Shown: one piece after another, positions 39,391 to 48,490 of the stretch
Layout of the letters: every line of letters begins with the position of its first letter
How positions within the stretch are numbered: the stretch's first letter is position 1
Assembly (NCBI GenBank): GCA_937911505.1
Contig: CALEMF010000015.1
Location: forward strand, 124,001-188,000
Length of the DNA stretch: 64,000 nt
Direction of reading: 5' to 3'
Source of the DNA: an uncultured Cytophagales bacterium
GTDB lineage: Bacteria > Bacteroidota > Bacteroidia > Cytophagales > Thermonemataceae
Program-made: the position numbers and the translations under genes
Notes under the pieces: generated by a model
Database searches by the model: none
What the model saw: the letters and a program-made list of their open reading frames with translations, nothing else
What the model was told of the DNA's origin: nothing

Positions 39391-39537
39391 CTGATAAACA
39401 TCAAATATTCTTTAGTTGATCCTTCAATGATGTCAGAAGTACATTAACCAAATGCTTTGGCGATAAAGAATCGAAAAGCAAAGACAATAAAGTAAAACCA
39501 ATTAGATCTTGAGCGTATAATAAGTTGGTGTCCAAAA

Positions 39538-40734
39538 TTATCTCACCATATAGATCCAATGTGTATTATTTCCTTTAAACCCTTGGGAAGCGATATAAAA
39601 ATTACCATCGGCGTAGGATAAAGGATGGTAAATGGAGCCTCTAAGCCATACTTGAAACAATTCTTGGCCTGTATGTTTTTCAATACAGGAAACATAACCT
39701 TCAGAATCACCAAAATAAAGGTAGTTCCCCACCATAATTATATTAGAGATAATCTTACCAGGTGTCTTATAATACCAAATTTCTTCTTCGGAGGCTAAAT
39801 TGATGGCTTTTACAGAAGAGCCCCATTCGTATCCATTTTTGGCGAAATAGTAAATTTCGCGATCTATTATGTTGTATAGTTTTGTTGATCTACCGCTTGT
39901 CAAAAAACCAACCTCTTCGCCAGTATTTTTATTTATTTTGTTTAAAGAATATTTCGCTGGAAAGTACAAGGTATCTCTAAATAAAAAGGGTTTTCCTTCA
40001 TTCGAGCCTGTTGTTTCAGACTGCCATTTAAAATCACCATTTAGCTTATTAAAAGCATACAAGTACCTGTAATTGGAGCCTGTGTAGATATAGTCGTCTG
40101 TGATTAATGGAATAAGGCTAATATCGAAAACCTCTTTATCAGTTTGGTATAACGTTTCACCTGTTTTGATATCTAAGGCTATAATTTGTAAAGGTGTGGT
40201 GATATATACCTTGTGTTCGTGAAGTATGGGTGCTAGTATATTTTTATCGTGAACCTTTACATGGCTACCAAAAACACTAGTGCGGTTATAATCAAAATTA
40301 CGCTTCCAAATTATTTCCCCATTAAGCGCGTCGATTCCGTATACAAAAGAACTATCAGGAGCAACAATCAAAATATTTTTTGAAATAGCTAAGCTGTGCG
40401 TGATACTACTATTGAGTTTGATTTTCCACTTTAGTTTGCCCAAACTGTCCAAAGCGTAAATATCTTTAGACTTTGTGCCAAAAAAAATAGTCCCATTCTC
40501 TACAACAATCGGTGTAGGACTACCTCCTTTGTATTCAAACTTCCATCGTAATTGAAATTCCTTATCTGGTATATATGGACGATCTACTTTACCATCTTGG
40601 TTGGGTCCCATGTATTGAGGCCAATTTTTATTGCCGTAGTTTTCTAGAGGATGCCTATTCTCGGGATTAGTTTGAGAATAACATTGAGTAAAAACTAAAG
40701 ACAATAGGAGGATTAAATAGAAAGTTAACTTCAT
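39538..40734 (-). CDS. Secreted PQQ-like beta-propeller protein
   Basis: 398 residues. Signal peptide with a lipobox-like FTQC (Cys 18). At least five blades with the pattern IYALDSLGKLKWK, VYGIDALNGEIIWKR, IIALDIKTGETLYQ and VSCIEKHTGQELF, as in BamB and PQQ-like proteins. The N-terminal NWPQYMGPNQDGKV is typical of Bacteroidota/Planctomycetes PQQ-like proteins. Without a catalytic domain it is likely a binding scaffold. It is convergent with the small secreted protein gene. Confidence 0.85.
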   Translation of the reverse strand: MKLTFYLILLLSLVFTQCYSQTNPENRHPLENYGNKNWPQYMGPNQDGKVDRPYIPDKEFQLRWKFEYKGGSPTPIVVENGTIFFGTKSKDIYALDSLGKLKWKIKLNSSITHSLAISKNILIVAPDSSFVYGIDALNGEIIWKRNFDYNRTSVFGSHVKVHDKNILAPILHEHKVYITTPLQIIALDIKTGETLYQTDKEVFDISLIPLITDDYIYTGSNYRYLYAFNKLNGDFKWQSETTGSNEGKPFLFRDTLYFPAKYSLNKINKNTGEEVGFLTSGRSTKLYNIIDREIYYFAKNGYEWGSSVKAINLASEEEIWYYKTPGKIISNIIMVGNYLYFGDSEGYVSCIEKHTGQELFQVWLRGSIYHPLSYADGNFYIASQGFKGNNTHWIYMVR

Positions 40735-40899
40735 GGGGACTCGGAGGTTATTTAAGAAATATCTGTAAAAAAGAGTAAGGGTTCAAAAGTGATAGACTTC
40801 AATGTGGGAAGAAAGCAATATGTTACCTACTATTATCTAGATGAGGCGTTTTATTAGTAATTACTTAATCCCTAAACAAACACTATCCAACGGATATTA

Positions 40900-41313
40900 C
40901 TATCCCGAAAATACCTCTTTTTCATTGGAAAAAGCTTTGAACTCCAGTGGATTATCACTTAGATCAAGCACAAACATCGTTCGTTGTTCTCCTACTTGCC
41001 CCTTGTATCGTGTTTGTGGCTTAATAAGAAAAGTGACATCGGCGGCTTCCAACTTTTGTTGGATACGCTCAAAATCCTTGATAGAAAGCAAACAGCCAAA
41101 GTGTGGAATCGGTACACGGATGTCATCTACATAGCCACAATAGTCGAGCGCGGGTAGGTTAGTACTGACGTGTGCGCTTAACTGATGACCAAAAAAATCA
41201 AAATCTATCCAAGTATCGCTCGACCTACCTTCTTTACACCCTAATAAATCTACATAGAACTTACGGGTTGAGGAAAGGTCTTTGACCTTAAAAGCGAAGT
41301 GAAAAGCATTCAT
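40900..41313 (-). CDS. VOC-family glyoxalase-fold protein
   Basis: 137 residues from the ATG at 41313 (MNAFHFAFKVKDL). FHFAFKVKDLSSTRKFYVDLLGCKEGR and FVLDLSDNPLEFK are the two beta-alpha-beta-beta-beta halves of the VOC fold; metal ligands would be His 5 and Glu near residue 126. The family includes glyoxalases, dioxygenases and resistance proteins; the reaction is unknown. It has no close neighbour. Confidence 0.85.
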   Translation of the reverse strand: MNAFHFAFKVKDLSSTRKFYVDLLGCKEGRSSDTWIDFDFFGHQLSAHVSTNLPALDYCGYVDDIRVPIPHFGCLLSIKDFERIQQKLEAADVTFLIKPQTRYKGQVGEQRTMFVLDLSDNPLEFKAFSNEKEVFSG

Positions 41314-41420
41314 TATCATAAAGTAGGTGAGCACAATAAATATATTGAAAAAGCGAACAGTTATGTTTCATTTACAAATGAAAAAGGTAGTAAACTATCA
41401 ATATTTGTCAAAGAATGAGA

Positions 41421-41900
41421 TCAATGCATGCAGCCTTGATAAAGCTTGGTATTGATAATAAAGGCATTTTTTGCATAAGGAGTGATCTGACGAAGCCTTT
41501 TTTGGGCTTCTACTAGATTGCCTGATATTAACACTACAAGTACAATCGTTTTTTCACTTACTTGCTGTTCTGGTTCGTTAGTATAAAAATTAAGATACTC
41601 TAAGCTTAATATATTTGAAGCGTATCTTCTAGGAAAGTAACTACCAGCATATAACTCGTCCTCATCATCTTCGGGTAAACAGATAAGGTTTTTATGTATA
41701 TTAAAACCTCTCCCCAAGGTATCTATTTCAATAGAAAGACTTTCGTGTAAAGCAAACATCTGCTTTTTAAGAGTAAAGTAATGATTGGACGTATCCGCTA
41801 TTACAACATAGGCGTTTAAGTATTCCTCTTCATAAGTGTCTTGGGCTTTTCCTACAGCGCACAATGTGCAGGCTAAAATGAGGGCAACTATATGCTTCAT
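41421..41900 (-). CDS. Small secreted protein with SPOR-like C-terminal part
   Basis: 159 residues from the ATG at 41900 (MKHIVALILACTLCAVGKAQ, a signal peptide). The open frame runs on to 42224, but that part is only the mobile repeat. The C-terminal ~60 residues (VLVVLISGNLVEAQKRL, AFIINTKLYQGCMH) look like a SPOR-type fold seen in secreted Bacteroidota proteins. Function unknown. Confidence 0.7.
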   Translation of the reverse strand: MKHIVALILACTLCAVGKAQDTYEEEYLNAYVVIADTSNHYFTLKKQMFALHESLSIEIDTLGRGFNIHKNLICLPEDDEDELYAGSYFPRRYASNILSLEYLNFYTNEPEQQVSEKTIVLVVLISGNLVEAQKRLRQITPYAKNAFIINTKLYQGCMH

Positions 41901-41927
41901 AAAAAAGAAACTTTTTAAACTTTCTAT

Positions 41928-42185
41928 TAGAGTCTGTTTAAATTTTTTCCAACTACGTGTTTCTAAAACCATTGTAAGTGTGTAGGCCTGAAAATCCAGC
42001 GGGGAGGTGGGTGGATTCGTGGGCAGAAGCTTTGGATTTAGCTTCGCTGAGCTCGCAAGCTCGGTTTCTTGATTTTTTGGTTCGTTTTTCATCAAGGAAA
42101 AATGAACCAAAGGTAAATAGAAGTATAAGTGATGAAAATTTTGTAAAGTATTAATTATGCAGAATTTAATTTTTAAACTTTCTGT
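41928..42185 (-). repeat. MITE-like dispersed repeat, copy B
   Basis: Minus-strand copy of the element at 7309 and 57561. It keeps the outer blocks (TTTTCATCACTTATACTTC; CCAAAGCTTCTGCCCAC; GATTTTCAGGCCTACACAC) and an end reading TTTAAACAGACTC, but lacks part of the inner module. It lies 27 bases before the start of the small secreted protein gene, so it may influence its expression. Confidence 0.7.
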
Positions 42186-42313
42186 TAATCGTAAGCTACA
42201 AAATTTCGGTGTATTAAAAAACATAACCTTTTGTTTTTACTACATGTAGCGATTAGAGGGAAGAGGTACAGCTATCTGCTTTAATGATTTATCATTGCTT
42301 TAAAGACAAACCT

Positions 42314-43810
42314 TCACGCCTTCCACTGTACAATCACATCAGCAATGGTACGATCATTCGCAAGGCGTGGTACTTTATTTTGCCCACCTAGTTTTCCTTT
42401 GGCTTTCATGTAGTGAATAAATGCGTCGGGTTGTAGTGGTGTAATCTTTAAGGGATGTAAAATACCGCCTCCTACCAAATCTTCGTAGTAAATATTAAGC
42501 TTTTGTAGTTGTGTGTCCAGCGCCTTCGAGAAAGCCTCTAGGGAATGAGGTGGTTTGGCAAAGGCAATCAACCATTCGTGGTAGGGTAAGCCCTCTAAAG
42601 GCGTTACCTGAGGAGCTACTGTAAACTCAACTACTTCTGTTTCTGGAAACTGCTCAACGCCAAACTTAAGCGTTTTTTCTACCTCTTCCCCGATCACGTG
42701 TTCCCCAAAGGCCGAAATGAAGTGCTTAATTCTACCTGATACAATCAGCTTATAAGGATTGGTAGAAACAAACTTCACCGTATCACCTAGCGAATAGCCC
42801 CACAGGCCAGCATTGTTGTTAATAATCAGTGCGTAGTATTTTCCAACTTCTACTTCACCAATAGTGAGGCGCGTAGGGTTTTCGTTGAAGTACTCTTCAG
42901 CAGGAATAAACTCGTAAAAAATACCAGCATTAAGTAGTAGTAAAAGCCCCTCTTCATCTTGCTTGTTTTGGTAGGCGAAAAAGCCCTCTGAGGCTGGGAA
43001 AAGCTCGATGGAGTCTATCTTCTTTCCAATACTCTCGAAAAGCTTGGCTTTGTAAGGCTCAAAGTTGACGCCCCCTTGTACAAACAGAGAGAAATTAGGA
43101 AAAACATCCTTGATTTTTTTTCCGGTACGCTCCTCAATACGATCGAAGTACATTTGTACCCAAGGCGGAATACCCGATATAAGCGACATATCTTCCTTTA
43201 GGGTTTCTTCAATTACCTTTTCTAGCTTTGCTTCCCAGTCTTCTATACAGTTCGTTTCATAGCTAGGCATTTGGTTACTTCTCAGATAAGCGGGCACGTG
43301 GTGATTCACAATTCCTGATAGACGACCCGTAAGGATGTCTCCTTTTTTATCAAGCGTAGGACTTCCAGATAAGAAAATAAGCTTTCTATCCAAAAAGCCA
43401 GCGTTACCTGTTTCGTATACATAATTGAGTAAGGCATTCCTAGCCCCATTGATATGATTAGGAATGGATTCTTTAGTAAGTGGGATGTACTTTACACCAG
43501 AAGTAGTACCAGAAGTTTTGGCAAAATAGCTGGGCTTTCCGCGCCATAGAATATCACTTTCTCCTTTGATAATACGATCAATATAAGGGCGTAAGCCTTC
43601 ATAATCTCTGATGGGTACACGCGCTACAAAGTCTTGATGATGACGAATGGCAGCGAAATCATGATCTTTACCAAAGGCTGTATTTTTAGCGGCTTTGATG
43701 AGGTACTGAAAGACCTTCTCTTGGGTAATGATAGGGTTACTGGCCCATTTTTTCTGCTGGCTGGCTATCCAAGTAGCAAGTGGCTTACTCAATAATGATC
43801 TTATGCCCAT
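42314..43810 (-). CDS. GH3-family acyl-adenylating protein
   Basis: 498 residues. FAKTSGTTSGVKYIPLT is the ATP/AMP-binding P-loop of GH3 proteins; the central VSGRIKHFISAFGEHV and the C-terminal KGKLGGQNKVPRL are also typical. Plant GH3 proteins join amino acids to hormone acids; bacterial members have unknown substrates. A minus-strand TACATTTG box lies at 43874-43881, which could be the promoter. It stands alone. Confidence 0.9.
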   Translation of the reverse strand: MGIRSLLSKPLATWIASQQKKWASNPIITQEKVFQYLIKAAKNTAFGKDHDFAAIRHHQDFVARVPIRDYEGLRPYIDRIIKGESDILWRGKPSYFAKTSGTTSGVKYIPLTKESIPNHINGARNALLNYVYETGNAGFLDRKLIFLSGSPTLDKKGDILTGRLSGIVNHHVPAYLRSNQMPSYETNCIEDWEAKLEKVIEETLKEDMSLISGIPPWVQMYFDRIEERTGKKIKDVFPNFSLFVQGGVNFEPYKAKLFESIGKKIDSIELFPASEGFFAYQNKQDEEGLLLLLNAGIFYEFIPAEEYFNENPTRLTIGEVEVGKYYALIINNNAGLWGYSLGDTVKFVSTNPYKLIVSGRIKHFISAFGEHVIGEEVEKTLKFGVEQFPETEVVEFTVAPQVTPLEGLPYHEWLIAFAKPPHSLEAFSKALDTQLQKLNIYYEDLVGGGILHPLKITPLQPDAFIHYMKAKGKLGGQNKVPRLANDRTIADVIVQWKA

Positions 43811-43873
43811 ACGAACGTTTAGTTAAAATAACGCTTGCAAGTTACAAGATTTCAAATAAAACGTAGAGGGAGG

Positions 43874-43881
43874 CAAATGTA
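43874..43881 (-). promoter_or_regulatory. Candidate -7 promoter box before GH3 gene
   Basis: On the minus strand this reads TACATTTG (TAnnTTTG), giving a leader of about 55 bases. No clear -33 partner. Confidence 0.4.
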
Positions 43882-43912
43882 ATTCAATAAAATAGTAAGC
43901 CGTATTTCATCC

Positions 43913-45061
43913 TTAGTGCGTTACAGCTACCATTTCTCGTAGGGTTTCATAAGCCTCAGTAGCTAACAAATCAAGCTCATTTTGGGTCGCTATTTTTACA
44001 AGCAAGTTACATTTCTCTAGTCGATGAATCATCGGTTGAATGATCTGATTGTAGCGATTAAAGAAAGAAAACAGGTCCTGTTCGCATGCAGGGAGTTTGT
44101 AACCACTTTGTCCGCTCACGAGTAGTACATTTTTATCTCTTAAACCAGAAATAACCTCCGAGCGAAACATCTGCTTGGAGAAAATATGCTCCTTATCTGA
44201 ATTAACCCGTCTTAGTAACTCGTCGGTATAAATGTAATCAAAAGGATTTAACCTAAAGCGATAAAGCAAATAGTTGAGAGTTTTTACCTGTAAGATCGTT
44301 GTAGGGTCTGTAGCGGCTTGATGCTCTTCTATAAATCGCAAAGCCATATTACGGCTAAAATTGGCGATGTTCTGATGAAAACGTTGCGTTTTTTCTTCTG
44401 GTGAATGCAAGTACGCTTTAAGTGGAAGCTCTGGAAACTCTCTTATGTGAAGAATCTGCCTTTGTAAGGTCTCAGCCACTTGGTAAGGGGTAAAAGAAAG
44501 GTGCTTGGCCTCGTATGCTTCTCGCAAGGTATTCGCAAGAAAAGAGCTTAATTGTAACAAGGTCTCAGAGGCAGTATGGCCAAAACGAAAACTGGGTTTT
44601 CTAAACATATCGGTTTGTAGATGGCGGTGCTTTACGTATTGAATAAAGCTTTTCATAAAATCCTTTGACCCATAAGGATTACTTACCAACTCCAATACAG
44701 GATAATACCGATATAGGTCCGTATCTAATAGGTTATTGAAATACTTAAAAAAGCTATCTTGATAACTTAAGCCGCTTCCTTCCGCGATGTTGCGCTTATC
44801 AATTACCATCCCATATAAATTAAAAGGAATGAGTGATAAGGATGCTAATAAATCTAGACGAAGACTATGAGGTAAAGCCTTCTGGTACCAAGTAGGAGAA
44901 TGCGTGTAAGATGACTTTATTGTAGTAATTTGCTGCTCTACTTTTGCAAGATGAGCCCTGTCTAGTATAGCCGCTACCACTACAAAATAGGGAGAAGCTG
45001 ATTCGTTTTCTTTAGGGAGATAGCTATCTCCACTAGCACTAATAAAACCTATTTTTTCCAT
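43913..45061 (-). CDS. DUF3800-like protein
   Basis: 382 residues from the ATG at 45061 (MEKIGFISASGDSYL); the frame is open to 45172 without support. The N-terminal GFISASGDSYLPKENESASPYFVVVAAIL has the spacing of the DUF3800 family, and GMVIDKRNI corresponds to its second motif. The usual acidic residues of the first motif (FIDESG) are here Ser and Ala, so the putative nuclease site looks altered. The C-terminal half is helical. Members occur near mobile and defence genes; here it is next to a small STAS-like gene. Function unknown. Confidence 0.6.
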   Translation of the reverse strand: MEKIGFISASGDSYLPKENESASPYFVVVAAILDRAHLAKVEQQITTIKSSYTHSPTWYQKALPHSLRLDLLASLSLIPFNLYGMVIDKRNIAEGSGLSYQDSFFKYFNNLLDTDLYRYYPVLELVSNPYGSKDFMKSFIQYVKHRHLQTDMFRKPSFRFGHTASETLLQLSSFLANTLREAYEAKHLSFTPYQVAETLQRQILHIREFPELPLKAYLHSPEEKTQRFHQNIANFSRNMALRFIEEHQAATDPTTILQVKTLNYLLYRFRLNPFDYIYTDELLRRVNSDKEHIFSKQMFRSEVISGLRDKNVLLVSGQSGYKLPACEQDLFSFFNRYNQIIQPMIHRLEKCNLLVKIATQNELDLLATEAYETLREMVAVTH

Positions 45062-45261
45062 AGTTATTAAAGATATATTGATTGATCTAACCGATAGATA
45101 ATACAAAAAAGCTGTAGTAGTCCGTAAATTTATTGTGCTGAATAAAGAAAATTTTGAAACAAAATGAGCCATATATACATATAATATGTATTGTATTTGC
45201 TATTTTAGTAGATACGCTGTTTTTAGTGAGTAGCTAAAAGTAGCAACAAATCCAATTATTA

Positions 45262-45648
45262 ATGGAAGTACTGGTAAATAACGATATTACCAAAATCACT
45301 TATTCTGCTAAGCTCAATTGTGTTGCGGTCAACTGGAATGGCTACTGCTGTGGCGATCATTATCGGCAAGTATTAGATGATACACTGCAAATTGTAGCGC
45401 TAAAAAAAGCGACCAAACTGCTGGTGAATCAATCCGCCAAAGATATTTTTTACTTAGATGATACACGTTGGTCTTTAGAAGACTGGTATCCACGACTGAT
45501 CAATTTGTTGGGAGATAAAGGAAAGCTAGCTGTTGTATTCTCGAAACGCCATAATACACTCGGCCTCAGGGAAGGAAATACAGGTTGGCGAATCACTAAT
45601 AGATTTTTTACCTCTATCAGAGAGGCGATTTACTGGCTTAGCCAATAG
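45262..45648 (+). CDS. STAS/SEC14-like small protein
   Basis: 128 residues, no signal peptide. The order of strands and helices, with LLVNQSAKDIFYLDDTRWSLEDWYPRL and a segment KLAVVFSK, matches the SpoIIAA-like (STAS/SEC14) proteins common in Bacteroidota. These bind lipids or act in signalling; the role here is unknown. The glycosyltransferase gene follows 11 bases later. Confidence 0.65.
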   Translation: MEVLVNNDITKITYSAKLNCVAVNWNGYCCGDHYRQVLDDTLQIVALKKATKLLVNQSAKDIFYLDDTRWSLEDWYPRLINLLGDKGKLAVVFSKRHNTLGLREGNTGWRITNRFFTSIREAIYWLSQ

Positions 45649-45659
45649 CCAAATTTTTT

Positions 45660-46430
45660 ATGGAACTACCCACTATTTCTATTATCACGGTTACCTATAA
45701 CGCCGAGGCCTATTTGGAGGCTACACTGCTGAGTGTCATAGCACAAAACTATGCGCATAAAGAGTATATTATTATTGATGGACGCTCTAAAGACCAAACC
45801 GTAAATATTATTCAAAAGTACGCCCATCATATCAACTATTGGGTAAGTGAACCTGATAAAGGGTTGTATGATGCTATGAATAAAGGAATGGCCATAGCGA
45901 AGGGAGCGTATATCTTATTTATGAACGCAGGTGATACGCTCTATGATCCCGATACGCTGCGCGATATTTTTCTTAAAAACGAACAGGCAGATATATACTA
46001 TGGGGAAGCCGAAATGCTTGATGCCAAGAGCCGCCAAGCACTGGGATTACGCAGTGAAGTAACTCCTCATAAGCTACCTAGTGGCTTGCGGTGGCAGCAC
46101 ATGCAGTGTGGGATGGTAGTATGCCATCAGTCTTTTATCGTAAGGAAGGCCATTGCCCCCTCTTATGACCTTAATTATTCTTATTCAGCAGATGTAGATT
46201 GGGTAATTACTTGCCTTAAAAGGTCGAAAAAGACCATCTATACAAAGCAAATCATAGCTACTTTTTTACAAGGAGGGCTTTCTACACAAAAGCGAAAAAC
46301 ATCTTTATTAGAGCGTTTTAGAGTATTGAAAAAGCACTTTGGTACATTCCGTACCTTACTCAGCCATTTTCATATCTTATTGAGGGGGTTTTCTTTCACC
46401 CTTAGAAAAAGAAGTTACTGGAGAAATTAG
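45660..46430 (+). CDS. Family 2 glycosyltransferase
   Basis: 256 residues. GT-A fold motifs: ISIITVTYNAEAYLEATLLS at the N-terminus, IIIDGRSKDQT, EPDKGLYDAMNKG and FMNAGDTLY (DXD position), as in WcaA-type transferases for surface polysaccharides. No other polysaccharide gene is near. The donor sugar cannot be told. Confidence 0.9.
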   Translation: MELPTISIITVTYNAEAYLEATLLSVIAQNYAHKEYIIIDGRSKDQTVNIIQKYAHHINYWVSEPDKGLYDAMNKGMAIAKGAYILFMNAGDTLYDPDTLRDIFLKNEQADIYYGEAEMLDAKSRQALGLRSEVTPHKLPSGLRWQHMQCGMVVCHQSFIVRKAIAPSYDLNYSYSADVDWVITCLKRSKKTIYTKQIIATFLQGGLSTQKRKTSLLERFRVLKKHFGTFRTLLSHFHILLRGFSFTLRKRSYWRN

Positions 46431-46437
46431 CTACTGT

Positions 46438-47538
46438 ATGTACCAACTATTTCAACACCTTACTGTAGTAGAGCTGGCTAGTGTATTGGCAGGGCCTAGC
46501 GTTGGGCAGTTTTTTGCAGAACTAGGTGCAAAAGTAATTAAAATCGAAAACCCCCGTACAGGTGGCGATGTAACCCGTAGTTGGAAGCTTCCCACAGAAG
46601 CGAAAGAGACTACTATTTCTGCTTATTTCTCAGCAGTTAACTGGGGAAAGGAAAGTTTACGACTAGATTTGACCCAAGAGACAGCACTTACACAGCTTTA
46701 TCAACTCATCAAAGAAAGCGATATTGTCATTGCTAGCTACAAACCACAAGATGCCGAAAAGCTAAAGGTAGACTACAAAACACTTCGACAAATCAATGGG
46801 CAACTCATCTATGGCCACATCACGGGCTATGGTGTTGATAATCCAAAAGTAGGATACGATGCGATCATTCAGGCAGAGGCAGGCTTTGTTGATATGAATG
46901 GTACCCCTACGGGTGATCCAGTGAAACTCCCTGTAGCGCTTATGGATGTGCTAGCGGCACACCAACTGAAAGAAGCGTTGCTAATCGCCTTAATGCATCG
47001 CGCACAAACCCAAGAAGGCAGCTATGTACAGGTTTCTCTACTAGAAAGTGCGGTGGCTTCTTTGGCCAATCAGGCCACTAACTGGCTAAATGCAGGTAAG
47101 TTACCACAGCGAATGGGTAGCGAGCATCCTAATATTGTTCCTTATGGAAGTATTTTTACTACCTTAGACGAGCAACGCATTACCTTGGCGGTAGGGACAG
47201 ATAAGCAGTTTGTACAACTCTGTAAACTTCTATCACTCCCAAACGTAGCCACCGATCCGCTTTATGCTTCTAACCAACAACGAGTAAAAAATAAAGCCAC
47301 CCTCCTACCCATATTACAGGGAGCTATTCAGCAGTGGCCTAAAGAAAAACTATTAAAAAAGCTAGAAGCCGCTCGTATTCCAGCAGGAAGTGTAAATACA
47401 CTCAAGGAAGTTTTTGAAAACAATGATCTACAGGAGATAATGCTACAAGATAAGGCAACTGTACTGAGAGGTGTACGACAGTTAGTAGCCAAATTCGATA
47501 AAGGATGCTGGACTACGCTCTCACCGCCCCCTCCGTAG
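46438..47538 (+). CDS. CaiB/BaiF-family (type III) CoA-transferase
   Basis: 366 residues. VVELASVLAGPSVGQFFAELG and KVIKIENPRTGGDVTR at the N-terminus, GYGVDNPKVGYDAIIQAEAG and the catalytic Asp of LPVALMDVLAAHQL are type III CoA-transferase motifs. The reaction moves CoA between organic acids. It starts 7 bases after the glycosyltransferase gene, which seems unrelated in function. Confidence 0.9.
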   Translation: MYQLFQHLTVVELASVLAGPSVGQFFAELGAKVIKIENPRTGGDVTRSWKLPTEAKETTISAYFSAVNWGKESLRLDLTQETALTQLYQLIKESDIVIASYKPQDAEKLKVDYKTLRQINGQLIYGHITGYGVDNPKVGYDAIIQAEAGFVDMNGTPTGDPVKLPVALMDVLAAHQLKEALLIALMHRAQTQEGSYVQVSLLESAVASLANQATNWLNAGKLPQRMGSEHPNIVPYGSIFTTLDEQRITLAVGTDKQFVQLCKLLSLPNVATDPLYASNQQRVKNKATLLPILQGAIQQWPKEKLLKKLEAARIPAGSVNTLKEVFENNDLQEIMLQDKATVLRGVRQLVAKFDKGCWTTLSPPPP

Positions 47539-47568
47539 TCCCCACATGCAGAAAGAAAAGTAGAATAC

Positions 47569-47599
47569 TTGGGTACGAGCGAGAAAAAAATTATTTTTG
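47569..47599 (+). promoter_or_regulatory. Promoter of the YebC-family gene
   Basis: TTG at 47569-47571, a 20-base spacer and TATTTTTG at 47592-47599. This rules out translation from the TTG at 47569 and supports the ATG at 47683. Confidence 0.65.
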
Positions 47600-47682
47600 A
47601 TCTCTGGCATTACAAAGCAGTGTTCCATCAGAGCACTACTTTGATTCTTTACAACAATCATACATCGACAGACTTATTTCAT

Positions 47683-48393
47683 ATGGGAAGAGCTTTTGAA
47701 TTTCGTAAAACGCGCAAAATGAAACGTTGGGGGCAAATGGCCAAAACGTTTACCAAGTATTTCAGAGAGATTGTCATTGCTGTGAAAGAGGGTGGGCCTG
47801 ATCCCGATATGAATTCTAAACTGCGTACGATTATACAAAATGCAAAAGCAGACAACGTCCCCAAAGATAATATTGAAAGAGCCATCAAGAAGGCTTCCAA
47901 TAAAGATCAGGAAGATTACAAAGAGGTGGTGTATGAAGGGTACGCCCCTCATGGGATTGCCATTGTGGTAGAGTGTGCTACTGACAATACTACCCGCACC
48001 GTAGCCAATGTAAGGAGTTATTTTAATAAATCTGGTGGCTCTTTAGGAACAACGGGCTCGCTCGACTTCCTCTTCGATCGGAAGGCTGTTTTTAAAGTAG
48101 CGAAGCCTGAAGCGGTTGATCTAGAAGAGCTAGAACTTACTTTGATAGACTACGGCGTAGATGAAGTAGGAGCAGATGAAGAAGAACTCGTCATCTACGG
48201 TACTTTTGAATCCTTTGGAAAAATACAACAATATCTAGAAGAAAACGGCTTCGAAATTATCAATGCTACTACAGAACGTATTCCTGTAGATACAAAATCG
48301 CTCGAACCTACACAAGAAGAAGAAATAGAGAAGTTGCTAACCAAGTTTGAGGAAGATGATGATGTACAGAACGTATTCCATAACATGGGATAA
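47683..48393 (+). CDS. YebC/PmpR-family protein
   Basis: 236 residues from the ATG at 47683, the usual family length. MGRAFEFRKTRKMKRWGQMAK with the later GPDPDMNSKLR, NVPKDNIERAIKKA and GGSLGTTGSLDFLF is the family signature. YebC proteins were described as transcription regulators and more recently as translation factors that help ribosomes through difficult sequences. Single gene with its own promoter. Confidence 0.93.
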   Translation: MGRAFEFRKTRKMKRWGQMAKTFTKYFREIVIAVKEGGPDPDMNSKLRTIIQNAKADNVPKDNIERAIKKASNKDQEDYKEVVYEGYAPHGIAIVVECATDNTTRTVANVRSYFNKSGGSLGTTGSLDFLFDRKAVFKVAKPEAVDLEELELTLIDYGVDEVGADEEELVIYGTFESFGKIQQYLEENGFEIINATTERIPVDTKSLEPTQEEEIEKLLTKFEEDDDVQNVFHNMG

Positions 48394-48490
48394 TCTTACG
48401 GGGCAACCTTACATGAAAATCAACTAAGTAAGCAAGAAATTCTTTAACCAAAGTCTTCTTCTTACGTACCCATAATAAAAAAACCTAGTC

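Noticed and set aside
40841-41134. 97-codon plus-strand frame
   Set aside because: It is antisense to the glyoxalase-fold gene, which has clear family motifs.
41901-42224. N-terminal extension of the small secreted protein
   Set aside because: Encoded by repeat copy B; the ATG at 41900 gives a proper signal peptide.
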